A DNA stretch of 64,000 nt, from the NCBI RefSeq assembly GCF_021440085.1, contig NZ_JAKCPW010000001.1, positions 1,612,001 to 1,676,000 of the forward strand, in the 5' to 3' direction. The stretch is from Dyadobacter sp. CY261 (GTDB lineage Bacteria; Bacteroidota; Bacteroidia; Cytophagales; Spirosomataceae). Made by a program: the position numbers and the translations under genes. Positions 25,437 to 34,756 of the stretch are shown here, one piece after another. The first letter of the stretch is position 1. Every line of letters begins with the position of its first letter. Below the pieces are notes generated by a model. That model made no database searches and was not told the DNA's origin. It was given only the letters and a program-made list of their open reading frames with translations.

Positions 25437-27737
25437 ATGAGGCCTCTTATTCAGACCGTTAGCTTACTCATATTCATCATCCTTCAATGTCACGCCCAAA
25501 ACGACATTCATTCAAAACTCTGGTATAAACAACCTGCAAAACAATGGGAAGAAGCGTTGCCAATCGGTAATGGCGCATTGGCAGCCATGATTTTCGGAGG
25601 CGTGGAAACCGAGCAGATCCAGTTTAACGAAGAGACCTTATGGACCGGCGAACCAAGAAGTTACGCGCATAAAGGTGCATCAGTGCATCTGGCCGAGATT
25701 CGAAGGTTATTGAATGAGGGCAAACAAAAAGAGGCCGAGGCAATGGCCAATGCGCAGTTCATGAGCCAGCCACTTCGGCAAATGGCCTACCAGGCTTTTG
25801 GTGATGTGTATATCGATTTTCCGGGCCACGCGCAACATACTGCATATCTACGTGAACTCGACCTCCACACGGCCACTGTAAAAAGCAGTTACCAAGTCGG
25901 TGCCGTCCGGTACACGCGTCAGGCTATTGCCAGTTATCCGGCTAAGGCCATTTATTATCACATGACTAGTTCAGAAAAGGGTAAGTTGGATTTCACCATA
26001 AGATTGGATGCCATCCATGCAAAGAAAGAGTTGAGTATCACCGAAAACCAAATGGAATTGGAGGTCTACGTCGATAAGGGCGCGCTCAAGGGCATTGCAA
26101 AATTGAAGATTCTTACCGACGGAGAAGTAAAACGAGCCGATGGGAAACTCATCGTTTCAAAAGCAACGAATGCAACCCTGGTGCTCGCAGCAGCTACCAA
26201 CTACATCGATTATAAAAACATCGGTGGTGATCCCGCCGCAAAAACTGCTGAAATCCTTCGGGAGGCGCCGACGTTTGAAAAGGCCTACAGTTCGCATTTA
26301 ACAGATTATCAGAAACTCTTCAACCGTTTCGCCATTGCATTAACGTCAAATGAAGCTTCCGCACTGCCAACCGACGAGCGGTTGAGCCATTTCAAAAAAG
26401 ATCCCAATGATCCGGCTTTGCTTGCCCTATACGTACAGTTTGCCCGCTACCTGCTGATTGCCAGTAGCCGTCCGGGAAGTCATCCGGCCAACTTGCAGGG
26501 TAAATGGAACCACAAGCTAAATCCCTCCTGGGACAGCAAATACACCGTCAATATCAATACGGAAATGAATTACTGGCCGGCGGAGCTGACCAACCTCAGC
26601 GAATGCCACGAGCCGCTATATCAAATGGTAAAAGAAGTTTCCGAAACCGGTGCCGAAGTCGCCAAGGAGCATTATAACGCCAAGGGCTGGGTATTGCACC
26701 ATAATACCGACGTTTGGCGCGGTGCGGCACCTATCAATGCTTCCAACCATGGCATCTGGGTCACTGGTGGCGCGTGGCTAACCCTGCACTTGTGGGAGCA
26801 TTACCGCTTTACGCAGGACAAAGCCTTCTTGCAAAATACTGCCTATCCTTTAATGAAAGGAGCAGCGGAATTCTTTGTTGACTTTCTGGTCAAAGATCCG
26901 AAAACAGGTTATCTGATCAGCTCGCCTTCCAACTCTCCGGAAAATGGCGGTTTGGTAGCCGGCCCAACAATGGACCATCAGATCATTCGCGCATTGTTTA
27001 AAGCGTGCATTGAAACGGCAGGCATTCTTAAAACCGACGCCGCATTGGCAAAGAAACTTGCGGAGACCTCTAAGCAGATAGCCCCTAACCATATCGGCCA
27101 GTACGGACAATTGCAGGAATGGATGACCGATATCGACGACACCACGAGCCATCACCGGCATGTCTCGCATTTGTGGGGGGGATACCCGGGCGAAGAAATC
27201 AGCCCGGCCACACCCGATTTGCTCAAAGCAGCCATTAAATCGCTCAATTACCGCGGCGACGATGGAACGGGATGGAGCCTGGCCTGGAAAATCAACTACT
27301 GGGCGCGTTTCCTCGACGGCGAACATGCCTATACGATGATCCGCAAGTTGTTCAATCCGGTGTACGATGCCGGCCAGAAAATGAGCGGGGGCGGCTCCTA
27401 TCCCAACCTTTTCGACGCTCACCCGCCTTTTCAGATCGACGGTAACTTCGGAGGAGCTTCCGGAATCCTCGAAACACTGGTACAAAGCCATTTGGGTGAA
27501 ATCAATTTGCTTCCGGCATTACCGAAAGCCCTGCCCGACGGCAAGATCAGCGGCTTGTGCGCCCGAGGCGGTTTTGAAATGGATATGGAGTGGAAAGAAG
27601 GCAGGCTGACCGGACTGGCGATCCGTTCCCAGGCCGGAAATACCTGTAAAATCCGGTACGGCAGCAAAGTCGTGTCGATACCCACGGCGAAGGGCAAAAC
27701 CTACCGTCTCGGCCCGGACCTGACGGTCTTGAAATAA
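25437..27737 (+). CDS. GH95 family secreted alpha-L-fucosidase-like glycosidase
   Basis: A 766-residue exported glycoside hydrolase of family 95, which cleaves alpha-1,2-linked L-fucose (some members act on L-galactose). It has a signal peptide ending near LQCHAQ, the N-terminal beta-sandwich (LWYKQPAKQWEEALPIGNGA), an (alpha/alpha)6 barrel with LQGKWNHKLNPSWDSKY and NINTEMNYWPAE (the Asn residues that help catalysis), and HPPFQIDGNFGG with the conserved Asp. It stands alone, without SusC/SusD next to it. Confidence 0.92.
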   Translation: MRPLIQTVSLLIFIILQCHAQNDIHSKLWYKQPAKQWEEALPIGNGALAAMIFGGVETEQIQFNEETLWTGEPRSYAHKGASVHLAEIRRLLNEGKQKEAEAMANAQFMSQPLRQMAYQAFGDVYIDFPGHAQHTAYLRELDLHTATVKSSYQVGAVRYTRQAIASYPAKAIYYHMTSSEKGKLDFTIRLDAIHAKKELSITENQMELEVYVDKGALKGIAKLKILTDGEVKRADGKLIVSKATNATLVLAAATNYIDYKNIGGDPAAKTAEILREAPTFEKAYSSHLTDYQKLFNRFAIALTSNEASALPTDERLSHFKKDPNDPALLALYVQFARYLLIASSRPGSHPANLQGKWNHKLNPSWDSKYTVNINTEMNYWPAELTNLSECHEPLYQMVKEVSETGAEVAKEHYNAKGWVLHHNTDVWRGAAPINASNHGIWVTGGAWLTLHLWEHYRFTQDKAFLQNTAYPLMKGAAEFFVDFLVKDPKTGYLISSPSNSPENGGLVAGPTMDHQIIRALFKACIETAGILKTDAALAKKLAETSKQIAPNHIGQYGQLQEWMTDIDDTTSHHRHVSHLWGGYPGEEISPATPDLLKAAIKSLNYRGDDGTGWSLAWKINYWARFLDGEHAYTMIRKLFNPVYDAGQKMSGGGSYPNLFDAHPPFQIDGNFGGASGILETLVQSHLGEINLLPALPKALPDGKISGLCARGGFEMDMEWKEGRLTGLAIRSQAGNTCKIRYGSKVVSIPTAKGKTYRLGPDLTVLK

Positions 27738-27770
27738 ATTCAAACTTTTTCGGAGGTGTCAAAATCCTGC

Positions 27771-27786
27771 TGACATACTGCTGTCA
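27771..27786. promoter_or_regulatory. TGACA-N6-TGTCA inverted repeat upstream of DinB gene
   Basis: TGACATACTGCTGTCA is an inverted repeat about 57 bp upstream of the DinB-family start. Palindromes of this kind are typical regulator sites in front of small Bacteroidota stress genes. It is followed by ttagtttgtaat, which resembles the Bacteroidota -7 element. The regulator is unknown. Confidence 0.35.
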
Positions 27787-27842
27787 CTGGCCGGTGTTTA
27801 GTTTGTAATGTAATCAAACAATAAACTTTAAAAACCTTTGAC

Positions 27843-28361
27843 ATGGAAACTAACAGCACCGAAAAAGAGATGGCAACCACCACGAACGTTATCACTGCCG
27901 AGGCACTACTGGAACATTGGCAAGGCCACCGCAGGCTCAGCCGCAAGGTTATTGAGGCATTTCCTGAGGATCAGTTTTATACTTTTTCGATCGGCGGCAT
28001 GCGTACTTACGCCCAGCTCACCATGGAGATGATTGGCCTAGCCGCTCCCGGCATCCGTGGTATCGCATTTGGCGACTGGACATTCAGCGATCCGGCACTT
28101 GATTCCTCAACTCCTGCCCCGGCTACCAAAGCGGAAGTGCTTAATCTTTGGGATCTGGTAACAGAGTACATCAATACGCTGTGGCCGCAAATCCCGCCAC
28201 AACGCTTCACCGAAGTAGAAGCTGCTTTCGGGATGTACGAAAACACGATTTACGGAACGATCCTTTATCTCATCGACAACGAGATTCACCACCGTGCACA
28301 AGGATTTGTATACCTCCGTGCCCTTGGCATTGAGCCACCATTCTTCTGGGACCGTTATTGA
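27843..28361 (+). CDS. DinB family protein
   Basis: A 172-residue four-helix DinB/YfiT-like protein. The metal-binding histidines appear in LLEHWQGHRRL near the N-terminus and DNEIHHRAQGFVYL near the end, the usual pair for this fold. Members are thiol- or metal-dependent enzymes such as bacillithiol transferases, or are of unknown function. It is one of three DinB genes in the window (with 32256, broken, and 39471). A palindrome and a possible promoter lie just upstream. Confidence 0.85.
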   Translation: METNSTEKEMATTTNVITAEALLEHWQGHRRLSRKVIEAFPEDQFYTFSIGGMRTYAQLTMEMIGLAAPGIRGIAFGDWTFSDPALDSSTPAPATKAEVLNLWDLVTEYINTLWPQIPPQRFTEVEAAFGMYENTIYGTILYLIDNEIHHRAQGFVYLRALGIEPPFFWDRY

Positions 28362-28379
28362 CAATTAGCCACCCTTTGC

Positions 28380-28444
28380 CCCATTTCTAGTCCGCCGAAT
28401 GCATTTACCGCCAGGAGAATATGCACCAGGAATAGAAATGGGGC
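28380..28444. repeat. Long inverted repeat in the gap before the proline-rich gene
   Basis: gccccatttcta (from 28380) pairs with tagaaatggggc (to 28444), extended by tcc/gga after one mismatch, giving about 15 bp of stem around a 33-nt loop. It lies between the DinB stop and the next gene. It has no T tract and could be a leader hairpin or the ends of a small decayed element. Confidence 0.5.
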
Positions 28445-28519
28445 TACGATTTTCATGGAATGGTTTTAGTATATAACTTAGTGCGATTGAAACAACTGAA
28501 AACGAGACGTATGCCGCAC

Positions 28520-29131
28520 ATGAAATCTAAGGGTTGGACGCTGATTGCAGCGGGCTTACTGCTGACATTGAACCACGTGAATGCACAAATAAGGCAACCA
28601 TTGCCCACAGGACAAGTACCTAAGGCGTACACAGGTGTACAAGCGGGCGCTGCTCCTACATTCAAGCCAAAGCCGACCGGGCAGATTGCGCCGGAAGTAC
28701 CCGGACAGCCGGTAGGGACGCTACCTCAGCCTGCTACCACCACGCAGAAAGTACCGGAGGTTCAGAACCTGGGTTTTGAAAGTTATACGGCACCGGCCAC
28801 CCAGGCCGGGATGGTTCCCAAAGTAAATACTTCCCAGGACCCTAGGGTAATGCCTGAACGCTATCAGCCGGATGCAGGGCAGCCGCAGCCGGTGGTTACA
28901 ACGGAGCAGTTCATCCAACAGGTGCAAACACAGCAACTGCCATCAACAGGGGCTTATGCCCCGGCCGACCAAACGGTGCCTGCTCAGACCAATGCGCAGT
29001 CGACTCCGGGCACGGTGGTTAATACAAGCCAGCCGACACAACCCGGGCAGGGTAACATGCCGGCCCCCACACCACAATTGCCTCAATCAAATACTCCCAA
29101 AGCTGCGCCCCAGCGCGTGGATCCTAATTAA
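28520..29131 (+). CDS. Secreted Pro/Gln/Thr-rich low-complexity protein
   Basis: A 203-residue exported protein. I choose the ATG 28520 (MKSKGWTLIAAGLLLTLNHVNAQ, a clear signal peptide); ATGs at 28511 and 28460 are also in frame. The mature part is unstructured and rich in Pro, Gln, Thr and Ala, with irregular repeats of the kind PxPTGQ(V/I)xPxxxG (LPTGQVPKAYTG, PKPTGQIAPEVPG). There is no enzymatic motif. It may be a cell-surface linker or spacer protein. A good terminator follows immediately. Confidence 0.65.
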   Translation: MKSKGWTLIAAGLLLTLNHVNAQIRQPLPTGQVPKAYTGVQAGAAPTFKPKPTGQIAPEVPGQPVGTLPQPATTTQKVPEVQNLGFESYTAPATQAGMVPKVNTSQDPRVMPERYQPDAGQPQPVVTTEQFIQQVQTQQLPSTGAYAPADQTVPAQTNAQSTPGTVVNTSQPTQPGQGNMPAPTPQLPQSNTPKAAPQRVDPN

Positions 29132-29136
29132 CTTAC

Positions 29137-29160
29137 ACCCCGGACCATTCCGGGGTTTTT
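29137..29160 (+). terminator. Terminator after proline-rich gene
   Basis: The stem accccgga / tccggggt with a ccat loop is followed by a run of five T. It begins 6 bp after the stop. Confidence 0.8.
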
Positions 29161-29655
29161 CATTTCATCCGGTCCGGCAGATCTGCTTGGAATGGCAAAA
29201 TACACCTGTAAATTGGGCGTAGCATAGCAGAAGGAAGTCGCGTTTAGCAATGACCCGATCGTGGCTATGCACTGGCCATTTGGAAGTTCTCATACTTCTG
29301 CGGCGGTATGAAAAATCTCAATGATTAAATAAAACGCCACAAATCCCTCTGAATGCACGGAAGCGGGAATAAATGAAGCAGAGCCGTTTTCTCCAACCGG
29401 ATCCGATGCTTTGAGCACCCATAAAAACCCTCGACTCGCGAATCGCCTCCTTCAATTCTGATCGATTTCTATTCTTGTCGTTATCAACCATTGCATAGTT
29501 AACTCGCTAACCAAGGTATGTTCTTTAAGCGAGCAAAGATCGAAGCCATAAAAGAGTCTAGCAAAAAGAAATGATTGACATGCAATATCTAGGAATCCGA
29601 AGCGTACTGAGCAGCCCCATAGACGTGAGAGAGAGTATGCGATCGCTCACATTAC
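29161..29655. other. 495-bp stretch without a recognised gene
   Basis: I see no supported gene, RNA or repeat. Both strands are interrupted by stops. The minus-strand translation has short protein-like runs, but none that I can assign to a family. It may hold decayed coding DNA. Confidence 0.5.
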
Positions 29656-30069
29656 CTATTGTTTAATCCCAACAAAATGAAAGCTCCGCCTGGATCGGTC
29701 GAGAAAGTGATAACTTCCTGTCATTTCGAGCGTATCTCCTCTTGATAGACCTGTTGCAGAAACCCGTAAATCACCACCATCGCGTATATCCGTAATGTTA
29801 AACGCATATGGATAATTTCTTTCGATGTCCATTTTTACGGCCACACTATCGAAACCAACCATGGTGCCGCCTGCTTCACCAACAGTGATCTCGAAGGTGG
29901 CTGGTTCAGTAAATGGGATTTGCCCGGAAGCTGGAAAGTTTGAAGGATAGAAGCTACCTTCAAGCGTGCCGTTATACCGACCAGAAATTTCTTCCATCTT
30001 CGGCACCGGAGAATCCTTTTTACAGGAAATCATTAATGTAAGAATCAGAATGGCAAGAACCTGTTTCAT
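29656..30069 (-). CDS. Small lipoprotein
   Basis: A 137-residue predicted lipoprotein: signal MKQVLAILILTLMISC with lipobox MISC and two Lys after it. The mature part looks like a small beta-barrel or lipocalin-like fold (SGRYNGTLEGSF, PATFEITVGEAGGTMVGF, TLEMTGSYHFLDR). No family is recognised. It is separated from its neighbours by gaps of about 400-500 bp on both sides. Confidence 0.65.
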   Translation of the reverse strand: MKQVLAILILTLMISCKKDSPVPKMEEISGRYNGTLEGSFYPSNFPASGQIPFTEPATFEITVGEAGGTMVGFDSVAVKMDIERNYPYAFNITDIRDGGDLRVSATGLSRGDTLEMTGSYHFLDRSRRSFHFVGIKQ

Positions 30070-30467
30070 GGCTGTTTAATTTTTACGGAAATCTGACTAA
30101 GATTGAATTTAATAAGTAACCGGTTATTATCTATTACTTATCTATTCCACATTACGCCCCATTCGGATATTTTGTTGAGCAATTTTCGAATTAGGTAGAT
30201 GAGACGTATAATCACATTTACATTAATCAAACCAACTTCACCTGCCGGGCTTTTTGTTGTAGACTTAATAACAGGAAAAGTTCATGTGAGCTTCCTCAAC
30301 GTCCCCTCAAAACAGCCCTAGAATGCGATTGAGCCACATTTCTAATTTTTGGCTTATTTCACCCGTAAATTGTCCTATACCCCCACCGGTTGATGGACCG
30401 ATTGGCTGTATTTTTGTATCAACACTTCAACAAGCCGGTGATTGTCCGGTCACTAATCCCCATCGTT
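30070..30467. other. 398-bp gap between divergent genes
   Basis: AT-rich DNA between the small lipoprotein (minus strand) and the MFS transporter (plus strand). It should hold both promoters. No ORF, hairpin or repeat that I can support. Confidence 0.5.
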
Positions 30468-31805
30468 ATGAAAACCTTTTATGCGGTTCTCGCCAATTCG
30501 CTGGCAGCCGCGCTTACGAACACATTCGTCTGGTTTGCCATTACATTCTGGGTTTATCTCGAAACGAAGTCTGTATTGGCCACATCCGTAATGGCGGGCG
30601 TTTACCTGGCAACAGTGGCGGTTTCGGGTTTCTTTTTAGGATCAATTGTAGACAGGTACCGAAAAAAAACCTCCATGATGCTGTCGGCGGTAGTTACACT
30701 TGCCTTGTACATTCTCGCACTGATCATTTACCTCTCCACTCCCCCAGCCGTTTTCAAGGACGATTCGAGCATTAATCTCTGGCTTTTTATCGTACTATGT
30801 CTATTCGGCGCCATTACCGGTAATATCAGGACCATCGCGCTTTCGACGGTGGTAACCATCCTCATTGAGGAAGAAAACCGCGACAAAGCCAATGGAATGG
30901 TGGGTACAGCCAACGGCGTTTCATTTCTGGTCGCTTCCATTTTCAGTGGATTGGTGATTGGCTACCTGGGTGTTTTGTGGATGTTGATAGTGGCCATCGG
31001 GTTAAGCGTGCTGGTGATCCTGCATTTACTGACCGTATCCATCCCTGAGAAAGAAGTGGTCCATACCGAATCGGGTACGCAGCATGTCGATATACGTGGT
31101 ACTATAACCGCCGTGGGCGCAGTTCCCGGACTTTTCGGACTGATTTTTTTCAACACTTTCAATAACTTCCTCGGCGGCGTATTTATGTCGCTGATGGACG
31201 CTTATGGGCTTTCAATGGTATCGGTGCAGGCCTGGGGCATACTTTGGGGCGTACTGAGCCTGGGATTTATCGTCGGGGGGCTAGTGGTTGCCAAGCGCGG
31301 TTTGGGCAAAATGCCTTTGAGAACGTTGTTCACGGCTAACATCGTGATGTGGGTGATCTGTATGATCTTTCCTATGCGCTCCTCCATCATACTGCTTGGC
31401 AGTGGTATGTTCGTTTATCTTTGCCTGATCCCTGTCGTCGAAGCGACGGAGCAAACCATTTTGCAAAAAGTAATCCCTCCCGAAAGGCAGGGACGTGTTT
31501 TCGGGTTCGCGCAAAGCATCGAACAAGCTGCTTCACCTATTACAGCATTTTTGATCGGACCCATTGCCAAGTTCATTTTCATTCCTTTTATGACTACCGG
31601 TGCGGGCGTAGGCTGGATCGGTTCCTGGTTTGGCACAGGTACGGCCCGCGGTCTTGCACTTCTATTCATTGTTACCGGTATAGTCGGCCTGATCGTCACA
31701 CTCTTCGCTATGAGGTCGGCCGCATATCGGAAGCTTTCTCTTGTTTATAAAAAGCCGTCACCGGAATATGACACCGATGGTGTAGCGATCCGGGAGCAGG
31801 CGTAG
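30468..31805 (+). CDS. MFS transporter
   Basis: A 445-residue twelve-helix major facilitator. I start at the ATG 30468 (MKTFYAVLANSLAAAL), as the residues from the upstream ATG at 30390 are polar and unlike an MFS N-terminus. The motif-A-like loop is GSIVDRYRKKTSMM between helices 2 and 3. The second half has PPERQGRVFGFAQSIEQAASP, typical of the drug-efflux-like macrolide/multidrug branch. The substrate is unknown. It is followed by a VOC protein after 38 bp, possibly the same transcript. Confidence 0.85.
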   Translation: MKTFYAVLANSLAAALTNTFVWFAITFWVYLETKSVLATSVMAGVYLATVAVSGFFLGSIVDRYRKKTSMMLSAVVTLALYILALIIYLSTPPAVFKDDSSINLWLFIVLCLFGAITGNIRTIALSTVVTILIEEENRDKANGMVGTANGVSFLVASIFSGLVIGYLGVLWMLIVAIGLSVLVILHLLTVSIPEKEVVHTESGTQHVDIRGTITAVGAVPGLFGLIFFNTFNNFLGGVFMSLMDAYGLSMVSVQAWGILWGVLSLGFIVGGLVVAKRGLGKMPLRTLFTANIVMWVICMIFPMRSSIILLGSGMFVYLCLIPVVEATEQTILQKVIPPERQGRVFGFAQSIEQAASPITAFLIGPIAKFIFIPFMTTGAGVGWIGSWFGTGTARGLALLFIVTGIVGLIVTLFAMRSAAYRKLSLVYKKPSPEYDTDGVAIREQA

Positions 31806-31843
31806 ATTTCTTCATTTTTAATCAACAACTAACCATTACGACT

Positions 31844-32230
31844 ATGTTTGGACAAACTAAAGCATTCAGTGGGTACTCCGTCGATAATTTAAAAGAAGCG
31901 CAGAGATTTTACGGGGAAGTCCTTGGAATCGAAATTTCACAGCAGCAGGAAATGCCGGTCCTCCATTTGAAAATACATGGAGGACATGACGTGATCCTGT
32001 ATGAAAAAACCAACCACCAACCGGCCACGTTTACCGTACTAAACTTCCCGGTTGCCAACATTGAAGAGATTGTGAAAGCGCTTAAATCAAAAGGCGTACC
32101 GTTTGAAAGCTACGACTTTCCCGATCTCAAAACGGACGATGACAATATTGTGCGCGGTAATGGCCCTACCATCGCCTGGTTTACCGATCCGGCCGGAAAT
32201 ATCCTGTCCGTCATCGAAACAGAACATTAA
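31844..32230 (+). CDS. VOC (glyoxalase/bleomycin-resistance fold) family protein
   Basis: A 128-residue protein with the two beta-alpha-beta-beta-beta modules of the vicinal oxygen chelate fold: residues 5-55 (AFSGYSVDNLKEAQRFYGEVL) and 65-125 (FTVLNFPVANIEEIVKAL ... WFTDPAGNILSVIE). The closing Glu fits a metal ligand. Members include glyoxalases and antibiotic-binding proteins; the substrate is not deducible. Its neighbours are the MFS transporter and a broken DinB gene. Confidence 0.85.
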   Translation: MFGQTKAFSGYSVDNLKEAQRFYGEVLGIEISQQQEMPVLHLKIHGGHDVILYEKTNHQPATFTVLNFPVANIEEIVKALKSKGVPFESYDFPDLKTDDDNIVRGNGPTIAWFTDPAGNILSVIETEH

Positions 32231-32255
32231 TAATCCCTTAACCTTCAACCAACCT

Positions 32256-32749
32256 ATGGAAAACGTAAAAAGCGCACGAATGTATGGCATTATCAGCCTG
32301 TACGACCTGCAAACTCCATTTTCGAGTTCGTCACCGAGAAATTCACTGACGAGGACATCCACAAACGGCTGGATACCAAAGCTAACCACGTCGGCTGGCT
32401 GGCCGGGGCATTGGTGGAGCAACGCTTCGACCTCGCCCGGCAGCTTGGACAAGATATTCACCAGCAGGCCCATGAACTGTTTAAAGACAACAAGGGCATC
32501 CAGGAAGGCGTCACATATCCTTCACTCAACTCATACCAGGAGGATTGGAACAAGATCACACCGATTCTCAAAGAAGCTTTGAACCAACTCAGTGACGAAG
32601 AGCTGGAAAAACGCATTGAAATGGGTCCCGACTTCTCGATGTCGCTGTACGAACTGATCACATTTGTGAGTTATCGCGAAGCCAATATTATCGGCCAGAT
32701 TGCCCTCTGGAGAAGGCTACTGGGATATCCGGCTATGCGCTATATGTAA
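32256..32749 (+). pseudogene. DinB-like family gene with a single-base frameshift
   Basis: Translation from the ATG 32256 gives MENVKSARMYGIISLYDLQT in one frame. The rest of the protein (VTEKFTDEDIHKRLDTKANH, GWLAGALVEQRFDLARQLG, LYELITFVSYREANIIGQIA) is in another frame as far as the stop at 32749. The break falls at the tttt run at 32319-32322; one extra T would restore a continuous chain of 165 residues (DLQTPFFEFVTEKF). The protein resembles DinB-like damage-inducible or metal-binding helical proteins. It is either a recent pseudogene or a homopolymer sequencing error. Confidence 0.75.
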
Positions 32750-32798
32750 AAAGGTGGAATTGTGCTTTCTTGCGGGCCAAATATCGAGCAGGCAGTCT

Positions 32799-33221
32799 AT
32801 GAAAATGTTCCAGCAAGGCATTCAGCTCAAAGCAAGGAGCCGCGGTTTCCACCTCATTACCGGAGATATCCTTCATGCATTACCATCGATCAGCGAAATA
32901 AAGGCCGGGATGTGCCAGGTATTTATCCAGCACACCTCGGCTTCGCTGACGATCAATGAAAACGCGGACCCGACGGTTCGCATAGATTTTGAGATGTATT
33001 TTAACAAGGTGGCCCCTGAAAATGATCCCGAGTACCAGCATGACTACGAAGGCTCGGACGATATGCCGGCACATCTGAAGGCGGCTCTGCTCGGGAGTTC
33101 GGTCATGATACCAATTCGCAACGGACGGCTGGCGCTGGGAACCTGGCAAGGTATTTACCTCTGCGAGCACCGCGATTACGGCGGGTCTAGAAGCCTCATT
33201 ATTACTGCCTGGGGAATCTAA
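32799..33221 (+). CDS. yjbQ: YjbQ/UPF0047 family protein
   Basis: A 140-residue UPF0047 protein. I start at ATG 32799 (MKMFQQGIQLKARSRGFH); the frame is open further upstream, but that part is not family-like. Conserved features are AGMCQVFIQHTSASLTINENAD, the HDYEGSDDMPAHLKAALLG segment and WQGIYLCEHRDYGGSR, with the cluster of His/Glu/Asp believed to form the active site. E. coli YjbQ has weak thiamine-phosphate synthase activity; the real role is open. Its stop overlaps the end of a decayed reading frame on the other strand. Confidence 0.88.
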   Translation: MKMFQQGIQLKARSRGFHLITGDILHALPSISEIKAGMCQVFIQHTSASLTINENADPTVRIDFEMYFNKVAPENDPEYQHDYEGSDDMPAHLKAALLGSSVMIPIRNGRLALGTWQGIYLCEHRDYGGSRSLIITAWGI

Positions 33222-33345
33222 GCTCCTTCCGGCACAAGCCTGAACGCCATGCCGTTGCCTGCATCAGACTAAGTAGAAATCCAGCACGAAGTGGCCTTTG
33301 CTAGTGCACGGACCAGATGTTTCCCCAAGCCCGTTTAGATCCCGA
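33218..33345 (-). pseudogene. Remnant of a sensor histidine kinase C-terminus
   Basis: One minus-strand frame reads NDDAAIGI, stop, TGLGKHLVRALAKATSCWIS, T, stop, SDAGNGMAFRLVPEGA, stop. TGLG-HLVR-LA and S-x-x-GNGMAFRLVPE match the last conserved boxes of the HATPase domain (G2 box and C-terminal strand). Two in-frame stops show decay. The final stop lies at 33218-33220, overlapping the convergent yjbQ stop, as a normal gene end would. Only about 40 codons are recognisable. Confidence 0.4.
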
Positions 33346-33592
33346 TCGCGGCATCATCGTTGTACAGCGCGATAGCGAATGGCCTCAGGCTAGTGGGAAG
33401 CCATATTTTTCCGAGCCATCTCAATATTATTAAAAGTAGTAAATGTATTATAAGTACCACCCATATTTTGGAACACTTCAATTGTCCGTAGGCAAGAATG
33501 ATTTTCGCACGGTAGCCGCTTCTTGTAAACAGCTGACCCGCGTTATTCCAAAACCACCACCACCACATTGAACAGAACTCCCTGACATCCGC
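33346..33592. other. Gene-free stretch after the PurA-like gene
   Basis: No feature recognised on either strand; a minus-strand frame is open but hydrophobic and unlike any family. Probably decayed DNA between the cassette and the histidine kinase remnant. Confidence 0.4.
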
Positions 33593-34756
33593 TCAGCGCC
33601 ATTGTGTAATAGTTTCCGAACCCGGTCCTTGGTTTGTCCAAATAGCATCACAGCGTGCGATTTGCTTCAAAAATGAATCCCTGTCGGGTACTGTCACTAG
33701 ATTTCCTGCCGTAAGATATTGAAATGTCGTTACCTGGTCCAAGCAGGATATTACCATATGTTTTTGGGCATTTTCTGCGAAATTTGCATCGCATTGAAGC
33801 GCGTACCTAAGCAAATCAGTATCCAGAACGCCCGTCCGGAACTCGCCCTGATGGCCGCCCGGTCCATTTGTTTCATTCGCATTATTGACGAGTGTCACCG
33901 GATATCCTTCCGACGACATCCACCCGTTGCCATGCCTAGACTGGTAAGCCCTTGTCAGGTAATAGACATCCGAATCGCGGCATATGTTATTGCGCCGCAG
34001 TATTTCGAATGCATTTTTGCTTGTCGTGTTGGATCGGGTAACGTTTGGGAAAACGCCAAAATCCATATCCAATAAGATTCCCTGACCACCTTCGAAAATG
34101 TGGTTTTCAAATCCCATTGAAAACAATTGCTGCTCCGTCAACAAGCTGATAATTTCGCGGGTAAGCTCTACTTCCCGGCGGAACTGGTCTATACGCATTA
34201 TTTCCAGTTCCAGCGCTTCCAGGCAGCATTCTAGCCCACGTGCTTTGAGCCGGGCGCGGTAAGAGTCCCTTACCGCTTCCAGTTTTCGATGGAAAACAGT
34301 GGGGAACAATAGATCCTGCGCGTAGAGTTTATACGGCCCCTGATTTCTCTCAATGGTCGCGCCGAACCCCACCCCCACCGTTCCATGTGCAAGATTCGCA
34401 CGGTCATTTACATTATAAAATTTGTCGAAAGGCGTGGTTACCATTGCCAGGGGATCCACAAACAGCACCGGAGTTACTCCCAAACGTTGGAGGGCATTAA
34501 ATTCACGGACAATCCCCATTGGGTCGATCGTACAAAATCGAGAGAAAAAGACCGGAACCTGGCGGAAGGAGCCGGCTCCGAAATTGGAAAAAACATGAAA
34601 ATGGCCATCGGCGTGTCTGACAGTATGCCCGCATTGGTGACCGCCGTTAAAGCGGATCACCACCGGCCTGTCGAGTCTTGATGAAAGGTAATCCGTGAAA
34701 ACGCCCTTCCCTTCATCACCATAACCCATCCCCAAAATAATATGGTTTCCGGCCAT
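33593..34756 (-). CDS. Divergent adenylosuccinate synthetase (PurA/PurZ-like) homologue
   Basis: A 387-residue PurA-fold protein starting with ATG 34754-34756, which overlaps the VWA gene stop by one base (TAATG). Kept: GMGYGDEGKG (catalytic Asp and P-loop), CGHTV (catalytic His), HGTVGVGFGAT and FEGGQGILLDMDFG (Gln site). Changed: the IMP-site GGNNAGHT becomes GGHQCGHT, the aspartate-binding Arg cluster (TGRxRR in PurA) is reduced to HQGEFRTG, and the guanine-site TKLD becomes SCLD. It is about 40 residues shorter than PurA. It may ligate a different nucleotide or amino donor; PurZ of phages shows that such changes occur. A longer frame back to 34978 is not homologous. Confidence 0.82.
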   Translation of the reverse strand: MAGNHIILGMGYGDEGKGVFTDYLSSRLDRPVVIRFNGGHQCGHTVRHADGHFHVFSNFGAGSFRQVPVFFSRFCTIDPMGIVREFNALQRLGVTPVLFVDPLAMVTTPFDKFYNVNDRANLAHGTVGVGFGATIERNQGPYKLYAQDLLFPTVFHRKLEAVRDSYRARLKARGLECCLEALELEIMRIDQFRREVELTREIISLLTEQQLFSMGFENHIFEGGQGILLDMDFGVFPNVTRSNTTSKNAFEILRRNNICRDSDVYYLTRAYQSRHGNGWMSSEGYPVTLVNNANETNGPGGHQGEFRTGVLDTDLLRYALQCDANFAENAQKHMVISCLDQVTTFQYLTAGNLVTVPDRDSFLKQIARCDAIWTNQGPGSETITQWR

